Source: CAYPZU01 sp964415395
Lineage (GTDB): Bacteria; Chlamydiota; Chlamydiia; Chlamydiales; SM23-39
Direction of reading: 5' to 3'
Length of the DNA stretch: 64,000 nt
Assembly (NCBI GenBank): GCA_964415395.1
Contig: CAYPZU010000001.1
Location: 25,341-89,340 of the forward strand
In this document: positions 57,557 to 64,000 of the stretch, one piece after another
Layout of the letters: every line of letters starts with the position of its first letter
Numbering within the stretch: the first letter of the stretch is position 1
Program-made: the position numbers and the translations under genes
The notes under the pieces: model-generated
What the model saw: the letters and a program-made list of their open reading frames with translations, nothing else
What the model was told of the DNA's origin: nothing
The model's database searches: none

Positions 57557-59016
57557 AGCTGAAAGACAAACATCTATTCCGGGAAAAAGGGGTTATCGCA
57601 GGGCGATGGATGCCCGCAAAGAGCGGAGAAACGCTCGAAGTGCATAATCCGTCCAGCGGCGAAAAAATCGGCTCGGTGCCAAAAATGGGAGCGGATGAGA
57701 CCCGGATGGCGATTGAATCGGCCGCTAAAGCCTTCCCCGAATGGAGCCAGAAAACCGCCAAGGAGCGGAGCCAAATCTTGCGCAAATGGGCCGATCTCAT
57801 CCTCGAACACGTGGAAGACCTCGCTGCAATCATGACGTCGGAACAGGGAAAACCGCTTCCCGAGGCAAAAGGAGAAGTCCGCTTCGCGGCGAGCTTCCTT
57901 GAATGGTTTGCCGAAGAAGGCAAACGGGCCTACGGCGACCTGATTCCACCCGTGATGAAAAACCAGCGCCTGTTCGTCCTCAAGCAGCCGATCGGAGTCG
58001 TCGGAGCCATCACGCCCTGGAATTTCCCGTCCGCCATGATCACCCGCAAATGCGCCCCCGCGCTGGCCGCCGGCTGCACGATGGTTCTCAAGCCTGCGGA
58101 AGCGACTCCCTTCTCCGCTCTCGCTCTGGCTGAACTGGGAGAGCGGGCCGGGCTTCCTGCCGGCGTATTCAACATCGTTACGGGAGACCCCCGCTCAATT
58201 GGCGGCGAGATGACAGCCAACCCTACAGTTCGGAAAATCACCTTCACCGGCTCCACCCGCATCGGCAAACTGCTCATGGAGCAAAGCGCGCCCACCGTCA
58301 AGAAACTCTCCCTTGAACTCGGCGGCAGCGCCCCTTTCATCGTCTTCGCTGACGCCGATCTCCCTGCGGCGGTCGATGGCCTCATGGCCTCCAAATTCAG
58401 GAACACCGGCCAAACCTGCGTTTGCGCCGACCGGATCTTCGTGCAGGACAAAATCTACGACGAATTCACCCGCCTCCTGGTCAAAACCGTCGAAAAGCTC
58501 AAAGTAGGCGACGGATTCGAGCCCGGCGTCCAGCAGGGGCCGCTCATCAATGAAGCCGCTGTTGAAAAAGTCGAAGAGCACGTGCAGGACGCGGTTGCCA
58601 AAGGAGCCCATCTTTGCTGCGGAGGAAAAAGACACTCTCTGGGACGAACCTTTTTTGAGCCCACCGTTCTTTCCAAAATATCCCTCTCGATGAAAATCGC
58701 CCGCGAGGAAACATTCGGCCCGGTCGCCCCGCTCATCTCCTTCAAGACGGAAGAAGAAGCGATCCAAATGGCCAACGACACGCCCTACGGCCTCGCCTCC
58801 TATTTCTACACGAGCAGCATTGACCGGATGTGGCGGGTCGCAGAAAAGCTCGAATGCGGAATCGTCAGCGTGAACGGCGGACTGTTTTCCAACGAAGCGG
58901 CGCCATTCGGCGGCGTAAAAGAGTCAGGTATTGGAAGAGAAGGATCGAAATACGGAATTGAAGACTACATGGAGATCAAGTATCTCTGCCTGACCTCCAG
59001 AGAAAAAACAGACTAG
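57553..59016 (+). CDS. gabD: NAD(P)+-dependent succinate-semialdehyde dehydrogenase
   Basis: An aldehyde dehydrogenase of 487 residues. Landmarks are TPWNFPSAMITRK (cofactor), FTGSTRIGKLLM, the catalytic Glu in LELGGSAPFIVF, the nucleophilic Cys in NTGQTCVCADRIF, and EETFGPVAPL. The NTGQTCVCA run is diagnostic for the GabD subgroup. It oxidises succinate semialdehyde to succinate, completing the GABA shunt. Coupled by ATGA to a glycosyltransferase, an unrelated enzyme, so the pairing is probably transcriptional convenience. The GadC-like antiporter at 7870 could supply its substrate. Confidence 0.93.
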   Translation: MKLKDKHLFREKGVIAGRWMPAKSGETLEVHNPSSGEKIGSVPKMGADETRMAIESAAKAFPEWSQKTAKERSQILRKWADLILEHVEDLAAIMTSEQGKPLPEAKGEVRFAASFLEWFAEEGKRAYGDLIPPVMKNQRLFVLKQPIGVVGAITPWNFPSAMITRKCAPALAAGCTMVLKPAEATPFSALALAELGERAGLPAGVFNIVTGDPRSIGGEMTANPTVRKITFTGSTRIGKLLMEQSAPTVKKLSLELGGSAPFIVFADADLPAAVDGLMASKFRNTGQTCVCADRIFVQDKIYDEFTRLLVKTVEKLKVGDGFEPGVQQGPLINEAAVEKVEEHVQDAVAKGAHLCCGGKRHSLGRTFFEPTVLSKISLSMKIAREETFGPVAPLISFKTEEEAIQMANDTPYGLASYFYTSSIDRMWRVAEKLECGIVSVNGGLFSNEAAPFGGVKESGIGREGSKYGIEDYMEIKYLCLTSREKTD

Positions 59017-59519
59017 GCTTTCACTTTCAAAGCCCAGTAGGCGACCTTAGAGACTGTTTTCAGGCTCAGTCCATCCAATCCTTTCTGCAGTTCTTCTACC
59101 GACTTGCCGGCTTTTAGCTGAGCGAAAGTTTCTGCCTTGAATGCTTTTTTCGCGGCGCGGGCAGCCATCACTTCTTCCGATTTCGTAGAAGCAAGAAAAG
59201 CTGCTTCAAACTGAACTGCGGCTGAGGCAAGACGCTCTTCGGCTTTGCCGTCAGCTTTTTCTTCCTGTTCGAGCGGTTTCTTCAACCATTCGTTCATTTT
59301 TCTGCTCGCTTTCTCCTGCGCCGATTCGTTTTTAAAGAAACGCTCGGCTGCGTCTTTCACATCGACTCCCCCTTTTTCCACACGGTAGGAAGCGAATGCC
59401 CCTTTCAACTCTCCTCTTGCGGCGCTGAATGCGGCTCCAGCTTCGGTTGCTCCCGCAGCCGTTTTTGCCTGTTGGAATTGAACAGCCAGGTCGCGGTAGG
59501 TAAATACTTGATTTGCCAT
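59013..59519 (-). CDS. Ala/Lys/Glu-rich helical protein, unknown
   Basis: Function unknown. The 168-residue product is made almost entirely of Ala, Lys, Glu and Ser and predicts as extended helices, with breaks near 48, 85 and 140. There is no leader or membrane segment. A GAGGA ribosome site precedes the ATG, and a TAGAAT hexamer lies about 56 bases further upstream on the minus strand. Composition is histone-like in Ala and Lys but balanced by Glu, so DNA binding is not implied. The end overlaps gabD by 4 bases. Confidence 0.62.
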   Translation of the reverse strand: MANQVFTYRDLAVQFQQAKTAAGATEAGAAFSAARGELKGAFASYRVEKGGVDVKDAAERFFKNESAQEKASRKMNEWLKKPLEQEEKADGKAEERLASAAVQFEAAFLASTKSEEVMAARAAKKAFKAETFAQLKAGKSVEELQKGLDGLSLKTVSKVAYWALKVKA

Positions 59520-59631
59520 AAAGTCCTCATTTTAAAACTAGATGAAGAACATTCTAACTTATCTGGATCATCCAACCAACAATTAAAAACCAATCCTAAA
59601 AACTATAAGATTTATTTGACGTCAAAAAAAG

Positions 59632-60441
59632 CTAATCGGCGAAAAGAGGCAGGTTGTCTGGAGCGCAGTAGCGCTTCCCGCAGTCGAGCCCATCGATCCG
59701 TTCCATCTCTTTTGGACTTAGCGAGAAATTGAAGATCTCGGCGTTCTCTTTCAGATGCTTCAAGCTAGACGCTTTGGGGATCGCCACTATATTTTGCTGC
59801 ACAAGCCACCGGAGCGCTGTCTGCGAAGCCGATTTCCCGTGTTTCGCGCCGATCTCTGTTAAGACAGGATCGTTTTCAAAAGCCCCTTTGGCCAGCGGCC
59901 GGTAGGCCGTGATCCCAACGCCCCATTTTTTGCAGCACGCGGCAAGTTCGCGCCTCTGCAAGTAGGGGTGCAGCTCGATCTGGTTCGTGGCGATCGGAAA
60001 ATGGCGCGGGCCCAGCGCGTCGAGATGGGCGCGGACGAAATTGCTCACACCGATCGAGCGGAGAGTTCCCTTTTCTTTCCAGCGCGTCATTTCCCTCAGC
60101 GAATCGGCCATATCGAGTTCCGGATCGGGCCAGTGGATGAGGAGAAGGTCGATATACTCCACCTGCAATTCCTCAAGATAGCGGGGGATCGACTCGGCGA
60201 TTTTGGCAGGAGCCAAATCCTGTATGCCGACCTTTGTCGCAAGAAAAATCTCTTTGCGGGGCAAATTGCGGATCGCTCTGCCAACCGCGTCGTGGTTTTT
60301 GTAGACGTCGGCTGTATCGATATGCCGGTAGCCAAGCTCGTAGGCTTCGGCAATCGCCCGCTCGCACTCATCGCCTGCAAGCCGCCACGTCCCGAGTCCG
60401 AGCAGCGGAATGCCAGAGCCTTTCTGAATGGGAATTTTCAT
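59632..60441 (-). CDS. Aldo/keto reductase
   Basis: A TIM-barrel oxidoreductase of 269 residues. The AKR tetrad is visible: Asp and Tyr in DTADVYKN (Y about 49), Lys in IFLATKVG, and His in LLIHWPDP. Later motifs are IGVSNFVRAHLD, NQIELHPYLQ, GITAYRPLAKG and AIPKASSLKHLKENAEIF. It reduces aldehydes or ketones with NADPH, probably of the 2,5-diketogluconate/methylglyoxal reductase type. It runs 21 bases downstream of a metal-dependent cyclase, and a VOC protein lies before that, so the three may form a small detoxification unit. Confidence 0.93.
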   Translation of the reverse strand: MKIPIQKGSGIPLLGLGTWRLAGDECERAIAEAYELGYRHIDTADVYKNHDAVGRAIRNLPRKEIFLATKVGIQDLAPAKIAESIPRYLEELQVEYIDLLLIHWPDPELDMADSLREMTRWKEKGTLRSIGVSNFVRAHLDALGPRHFPIATNQIELHPYLQRRELAACCKKWGVGITAYRPLAKGAFENDPVLTEIGAKHGKSASQTALRWLVQQNIVAIPKASSLKHLKENAEIFNFSLSPKEMERIDGLDCGKRYCAPDNLPLFAD

Positions 60442-60462
60442 GATGGCAGAATAACAGATGGT

Positions 60463-61137
60463 TCAAATAAGCGCTATGACGCGGGCAGGAGCTTCGACGC
60501 CCCCTTCGATTTTCAGCGGCAGCGCGATCAGATAGGCCCCTTTAGGCGGCAGCCTGTGGGCGTTGGCGATATTCTCAATGATATAGATTCCGTCATCCAT
60601 CAGCATCCGATGGCAGGAATAATCGGAATCGAGCGGCTCCAGCGCAAGCGTGTCTATCGCAACGGCTGCGACGTCCCGCTGCAAAAGCAGTTCGATGGCA
60701 GACAGGCTTAGAGTGGGGAAGCGGAGAGTCCCGCTCTGATCCGGATTCCGGTATTCTTCGGGAACGCTCCAGAGACGGCTCCAGCCTGTAAAAAACACAA
60801 CGGCTGATTTCTCGGGGATTTGTCCATGCTTTTTTTCGTAGGCCTCGATCTCTTCGCGCCCGATGCGCGTCTCTGCTTTCGCATGGGACGAAACATCGAT
60901 CAGAGACGCCGGGATGAAAAGATGGGACAGAGGGAGTGCATCGACCGAAGCTTTTTTCTCAGCAAAATAGGAAGGCGCGTCGATGTGAGTGCCGCTGTTG
61001 GTTAAAAGGCGGATCTGCTCTTCTTCCTTCAGGCGGAACCCCTCGGAGCCATCCCAGGTGGGGATCGATTCATTCAGCGGATGGGTTAGGTCGATCAGGG
61101 TGAAGTGGCGGCCGCCGATTTCGATTTTTTCCTTCAT
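60463..61137 (-). CDS. Cyclase/kynurenine-formamidase-family hydrolase with altered metal site
   Basis: The 224-residue product has the family start LIDLTHPLNESIPTWDG and a central GTHIDAPSYF (about 53-62). The usual consensus is H-x-G-T-H-x-D-x-P-x-H. Here the first and last positions are Asn and Tyr, so two metal ligands are changed, while His, Asp and the later Gly/Asp segments remain. Members hydrolyse formylkynurenine or isatin; others are inactive. The gene overlaps the VOC-type gene stop by ATGA. Enzymatic function should be treated as unproven. Confidence 0.8.
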   Translation of the reverse strand: MKEKIEIGGRHFTLIDLTHPLNESIPTWDGSEGFRLKEEEQIRLLTNSGTHIDAPSYFAEKKASVDALPLSHLFIPASLIDVSSHAKAETRIGREEIEAYEKKHGQIPEKSAVVFFTGWSRLWSVPEEYRNPDQSGTLRFPTLSLSAIELLLQRDVAAVAIDTLALEPLDSDYSCHRMLMDDGIYIIENIANAHRLPPKGAYLIALPLKIEGGVEAPARVIALI

Positions 61138-61460
61138 GCGCGCCCCGGAACGTATTGGATGAACTCGATCGGGACGCCGTCCTGATCGATGAACGCCATG
61201 ATGGTTTCCTGGTAAGCCGTCGGCTTCATCAGAATCTTCTTTCCGTAGACGGCTCTCTGGATATCGCTTACAATGAAACAGATATGAGTTGCGGTCTGGA
61301 TCAGTTGATGAAATGCGTTGCCTGGCTCAAACACGATCCATTCGATCCGGTACGGATCCTTCTCGTAGTTGGAGCACCAAACTTTGTATTCGGGATAATA
61401 GATCATCCCCTCCTGCTTCTGCCGGACGGGAACGCCGAGGTGGTCGAATTTGTATTCCAT
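61134..61460 (-). CDS. VOC/glyoxalase-superfamily protein
   Basis: The 108-residue product starts at the ATG at 61460. The open frame runs further upstream, but that part would overlap the divergent acetyltransferase. It opens with EYKFDHLGVPV, the typical first VOC strand with a metal-ligand His, and has later ITHICFIVSDI-type strands (here ATHICFIVSDI) and IAFIDQDGVPIEFIQY-like ends (AFIDQDGVPIEFIQ) with a likely Glu ligand. This is one beta-alpha-beta-beta-beta pair, so the active form is probably a dimer. Substrate unknown. Confidence 0.75.
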   Translation of the reverse strand: MEYKFDHLGVPVRQKQEGMIYYPEYKVWCSNYEKDPYRIEWIVFEPGNAFHQLIQTATHICFIVSDIQRAVYGKKILMKPTAYQETIMAFIDQDGVPIEFIQYVPGRA

Positions 61461-61517
61461 ACACCCCGCCATACCCCAATAGGAAGAATTCCGCAAGAGT
61501 GCTATCATATCAATGCT

Positions 61518-62024
61518 ATGAAAACCCGATTCCGCTTTCAATTGCTGCAGCCCGGACAAAAAGAACTTCTGCTCAAGTGGCTCAGCCAACCTCACATCCG
61601 CGAATGGCTCCACGGCAAGGGGCTGTCCAATCTCCTAAAAAACCTCGATGATTTTTTCGTTGGGAAAACCGACTGCCGCCACTGGATCGGCTACGAGGGA
61701 GAGGTTCCTTTCAGCTACCTGCTCACTTCTCCAGAAGGAGAAGACGGAATCACGCTCGATCTATTCATCTGCGACCCCTCCTTTCTTGGAAAAGGACTCT
61801 CCGTTCAAATGATCCGCGAATTCCTTTCCGCTCATTTCGCAGACAAGAAAAAAGTCTTCATCGACCCGGAAGCCTCTAATGCGCGGGCCATCCACGTCTA
61901 CAAGAAAGCTGGATTCCGGATCATCGGGGAATTCATCGCCCCCTGGCACCCAGTCCCCCACTATCAGATGGTCCTCGAAATGAAAACTCTACTCACTGAC
62001 AGTCCCGTTCCGGAGGCTGATTGA
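61518..62024 (+). CDS. GNAT N-acetyltransferase, RimJ/AAC(6')-like
   Basis: The 168-residue product starts at the ATG at 61518; a longer open frame upstream is antisense to the VOC gene. Landmarks are LKWLSQPHIREWLHGKG near the N-terminus, an acetyl-CoA loop around DPSFLGKGLSVQM (Q/R-x-x-G-x-G/A-like), and the C-terminal NARAIHVYKKAGFRIIGEF. It is similar in layout to aminoglycoside 6'-acetyltransferases and siderophore-type acetyltransferases. Substrate unknown. The 3' end overlaps the convergent gene by 32 bases. An APH-type kinase lies downstream, but this pair need not mean drug resistance. Confidence 0.85.
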   Translation: MKTRFRFQLLQPGQKELLLKWLSQPHIREWLHGKGLSNLLKNLDDFFVGKTDCRHWIGYEGEVPFSYLLTSPEGEDGITLDLFICDPSFLGKGLSVQMIREFLSAHFADKKKVFIDPEASNARAIHVYKKAGFRIIGEFIAPWHPVPHYQMVLEMKTLLTDSPVPEAD

Positions 62025-62676
62025 GCTGAAACTGAATCGAATACCCTTCCTGCAAAGAGTAGTGAAGCAGGCGGATCAAAGCCCCGCTTCTTAATCCCAC
62101 ATTCAGAAATGCGATCGAAGGATAAGCGAGACTTGTTTTGATCCTTTCCATAGCCTCTTCGAAATGGGCGGCTTGCGGGTCTTTCATGCACGGACCGTCG
62201 TCCAACAGTTCCGTCGGCGGAACCAGAACGAGGGAATGCCATTGCGACCGGATTTGCGCGAGAGTTTCAAGAATCCCGCCGATTTCCCGCTCTGTAAGGG
62301 GTGTTTCGGGCGGCTGCAGCTCGATGAAAGAGATCTCCGAGCGGCGCTCTTTAAGAAACGCGATCGCATTTTTGGCAAATGGGCTGAATCCCTTCCTATC
62401 CTCTGTGGACTTCGGGGACTTTCCTTGAGTCGCGAAGCCGCGGCAGATAGAGAGGGAAACGCCCGAGTGCGCCGAAATCTGTTTGACGGAGCGCTTCAGC
62501 CCGGGAATATTTTTCTCCGGAACCCAATAGGGTTTTCCGGGACTTCCCGCAATCCCGATCTTGACCCGCGCCATCGAGGGTTGGCGCATCGCGATGGGCC
62601 AGCTATTTTTCGGAGGCGTTCTCGCAAAATGCTTCACTGCCTGCGCCAAAGATCCGCTTACGCTTGAAATACTCAT
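61993..62676 (-). CDS. Hypothetical alpha/beta protein, unknown
   Basis: Function unknown. The 227-residue product starts at the ATG at 62676, with GGGAGG six bases upstream; the in-frame ATG at 62718 has no ribosome site. It begins with a Ser-rich, leader-less stretch. Strand/helix alternation is seen around ISFIELQPPET and WHSLVLVPPTELL, possibly a Rossmann-like half. There is no recognisable catalytic motif. The 3' end overlaps the acetyltransferase gene by 32 bases, an unusually long convergent overlap. The 62 bases before it separate it from the divergent kinase. Confidence 0.6.
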   Translation of the reverse strand: MSISSVSGSLAQAVKHFARTPPKNSWPIAMRQPSMARVKIGIAGSPGKPYWVPEKNIPGLKRSVKQISAHSGVSLSICRGFATQGKSPKSTEDRKGFSPFAKNAIAFLKERRSEISFIELQPPETPLTEREIGGILETLAQIRSQWHSLVLVPPTELLDDGPCMKDPQAAHFEEAMERIKTSLAYPSIAFLNVGLRSGALIRLLHYSLQEGYSIQFQLNQPPERDCQ

Positions 62677-62738
62677 AAAAACCTCCCAAAAAACAGGCAG
62701 AGAGGCTAAAGTCCTCATTAAGAATTGTCAAGAAATTT

Positions 62739-63653
62739 ATGACTCATCAATGGGACCCTGAAGAGACACTGGAAGAGACGCTCGCAATCGAATTGATCCA
62801 CGAGCAGTTCCCAGAACTCCACTGCCGCTCGATCCGTCTGCTGGGTGCGGGCTGGGACAATACCGCGTTTCTCGTAGATGACGGGCTGATCTTCCGTTTT
62901 CCCCGCAGATCGATCGCAGTTCCCCTCCTGGAAGCCGAGTGGTGCGCGCTCCCCAAACTGGCTCCGCGCCTCTCTCTGGAGATTCCCCATCCGAAATGGC
63001 ACGGAAAACCAGGAACCCGATACCCGTGGCCCTTTATCGGCTATCGAATGCTCCCCGGCCTCACCGCGTGCCATGCAAATCTATCGGAGCAAAATCGGGC
63101 GGCTCTTGCGGGGCCGATCGCCCGATTCCTGAAAGAGCTCCACGCAACGCCGAAAGAGGTTTTGTCAGGCTGCTCTATTTCCGGCGACAACCAGAGCCGC
63201 ATCGATTTCAGAAAACTGATTCCGAAAATCGAATTGAACTGGAAAGAGTTGGAGCTGGCGGGGATTTTCAAAGGCCGAATTGAAATGAGAGAAAAAGAGC
63301 TGAGGGAGCCGGAGGGATCTACCCTGGTGCATGGGGATTTCTATGTGCGCCATCTTCTTGTCGACAGCGCGCATCAGCTGTGCGGCGTCATCGACTGGGG
63401 CGATATCCACCTGGGAGATCCGGCCATCGATCTCGCGGTCGCGCATAGCTTCCTGCCAATTTCTGCGCAGGGAGATTTCAGGAATGCGTACGGGGGAGTC
63501 TCTGATGAAACATGGGCGCTGGCACGGCTGAGAGCAATCTACAGCAGCCAGCTTCTGGCTCTCTATGGCCATCACGCAAAAGACCAGGATATCTTAAGGG
63601 AGGGAGTAAGAGGGCTGGAGGTAATAAAAAAAGAAGGCGAAGGGAAAAAATAG
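62739..63653 (+). CDS. APH-family small-molecule kinase
   Basis: The 304-residue product has the aminoglycoside phosphotransferase fold. Landmarks are LLGAGWDNTAFLVDDGLIFRFPRR (glycine loop and ATP-site Arg/Lys region, quoted in part as LGAGWDNTAFLV), EWCALPKLA, the catalytic loop LVHGDFYVRHLLVD (Asp as base) and the metal-binding VIDWGDIHLGDPAIDLA. The usual Asn two residues before the Leu is a His here (DFYVRHLL). Substrates of the family include aminoglycosides, macrolides, fructosamine and choline-like molecules. No resistance phenotype can be inferred. It has its own promoter region, divergent from the previous gene. Confidence 0.85.
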   Translation: MTHQWDPEETLEETLAIELIHEQFPELHCRSIRLLGAGWDNTAFLVDDGLIFRFPRRSIAVPLLEAEWCALPKLAPRLSLEIPHPKWHGKPGTRYPWPFIGYRMLPGLTACHANLSEQNRAALAGPIARFLKELHATPKEVLSGCSISGDNQSRIDFRKLIPKIELNWKELELAGIFKGRIEMREKELREPEGSTLVHGDFYVRHLLVDSAHQLCGVIDWGDIHLGDPAIDLAVAHSFLPISAQGDFRNAYGGVSDETWALARLRAIYSSQLLALYGHHAKDQDILREGVRGLEVIKKEGEGKK

Positions 63654-63706
63654 AAAACTAAGAAGAGCCGGATTCACCCTCGGCGGGCATGCGAAACCCC
63701 ACCCCA

Positions 63707-63866
63707 AAGACGATGCGTCTTCGGGGACCCCGAGGGCGCATGTCCCGTCATCTCGGGCTCCGATTCGGTCTGGCTTTTTCGAAACGAAAAAGCATGGCCC
63801 TCATTTCGAATCACGGACGCGATCCAAATTGTTGGATCGCTCTACCGTCAATGAAATTGACGGTAG
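63707..63866. repeat. Array of perfect short palindromes next to tRNA-Met
   Basis: The 200-base gap between the kinase gene and tRNA-Met contains no gene. It holds five perfect hairpins in a row: AAGACG-ATG-CGTCTT (63707-63721), TCGGGG-A-CCCCGA (63721-63733), GCTTTTTCG-AAA-CGAAAAAGC (63773-63793), GCGATCCAA-ATTG-TTGGATCGC (63819-63840) and CTACCGTCAAT-GAA-ATTGACGGTAG (63842-63866). The last includes the tRNA 3' end. A 69-codon open frame here is rejected. Confidence 0.85.
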
Positions 63867-63931
63867 CCGGATTCGAACCAGCGACACGCGGATTATGATT
63901 CCGCTGCTCTAACCAGCTGAGCTATACCGCC
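63858..63931 (-). tRNA. tRNA-Met (CAT), elongator or Ile2 type
   Basis: Minus-strand cloverleaf. The acceptor is GGCGGTA/TACCGTC (one G-U), the D-arm GCTC-AGCTGGTTA-GAGC, the anticodon arm GCGGA-ATCATAA-TCCGC with CAT, and the T-arm GCTGG-TTCGAAT-CCGGC, with discriminator A and no encoded CCA. CAT could also be read as tRNA-Ile2 after lysidine modification. The pair with the next initiator-like tRNA favours elongator Met. Its 3' end is part of an 11-base-pair hairpin that continues downstream. Confidence 0.93.
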
Positions 63932-63947
63932 AAAAAACTTATGGGAT

Positions 63948-64000
63948 TAGCGGGGGTAGGACTCGAACCTACGGCCTTTGGGTTATGAGCCCAACGAGCT
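63948..64000 (-). tRNA. Initiator tRNA-fMet (CAT), truncated by the window edge
   Basis: The 3' part is visible: anticodon stem TTGGG/CCCAA around CTCATAA, with the three consecutive G-C pairs typical of initiator tRNA. The T-arm is GTAGG-TTCGAGT-CCTAC and the acceptor half CCCCGCT-A. The 5' acceptor and most of the D-arm lie beyond 64000. Confidence 0.9.

Noticed and set aside
61518..63653. Antibiotic resistance pair (acetyltransferase and APH kinase)
   Set aside because: Both belong to broad families with many metabolic members, are separated by an unrelated gene, and lack any specific resistance signature.
63689..63898. 69-codon open frame over the hairpin array and antisense tRNA
   Set aside because: Ends in GFEPATRGL, which is the antisense translation of a tRNA T-arm and anticodon region. 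It is a common false gene beside tRNAs.

Overview
The window looks like a stretch of chromosome from an intracellular or host-associated bacterium, most likely an environmental (Parachlamydia/Waddlia-like) member of the Chlamydiota. The reasons are a DhnA-type class I fructose-bisphosphate aldolase, an ATP/ADP-translocase-like (NTT/TLC) carrier, two proteins with a bilobed hydrophobic segment like inclusion-membrane (Inc) proteins, a phosphatidylinositol-kinase-like protein, a large secreted haemagglutinin-type protein, and many short proteins I cannot name. The phylum is an inference: there is no rRNA here, and the GC-rich codon use is higher than in the well-known chlamydiae. Three runs of exactly ten N (2702-2711, 33075-33084, 41980-41989) show a scaffolded draft assembly. 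I see no transposase, integrase, phage gene or CRISPR array.

Layout. 16-4863: a run of mostly translationally coupled, effector-like proteins (secreted repeat protein, Inc-like protein, zinc-ribbon protein, secreted LURP/tubby-like protein, PI3/4-kinase-like protein). 4882-9264: umuD, umuC, a LicD-family protein, a GadC-like antiporter. 9516-15584: an MgtE-like carrier, then glmS, a NUDIX hydrolase and an AsmA-like protein coupled by ATGA overlaps. 15670-21400: an EamA transporter, a coiled-coil protein, RNase II, cyclopropane synthase, threonine synthase. 21408-21579: a long stem structure that resembles 6S RNA. 21580-25914 (minus): sugar porter, class I aldolase, methyltransferase, histidine phosphatase and a membrane protein in tight succession. 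26018-27520: tRNA-Gly followed closely by a threonine aldolase. 28388-31373: rimO and an rlmI-like gene that appears to start at AUU. 31422-35098: an oligopeptide ABC transporter without its binding protein.

35095-46172: two unknown proteins, an APC permease fused to a universal-stress domain, ispH, an Inc-like C45-family amidase, a 1456-residue two-partner-secretion adhesin and an EamA transporter. 46601-49116: a three-way-junction-like structure followed by type III polyketide synthase, membrane protein and UbiG-like methyltransferase with overlapping frames. This is the best candidate for an undescribed biosynthetic system. 49188-55358: thiol peroxidase, an unusual low-charge protein, and a minus-strand group of HD phosphohydrolase, NTT-like carrier, SH2-like protein and malic enzyme. 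55755-63653: IMPDH/GMP reductase, glycosyltransferase, succinate-semialdehyde dehydrogenase, a small reductase/cyclase/VOC group, acetyltransferase and APH-type kinase. The window ends in tRNA-Met and a partial initiator tRNA.

Intergenic DNA carries two dispersed repeat families and several arrays of perfect short palindromes with loops of about three bases. These fill nearly every gap longer than 200 bases and never lie between divergent genes.
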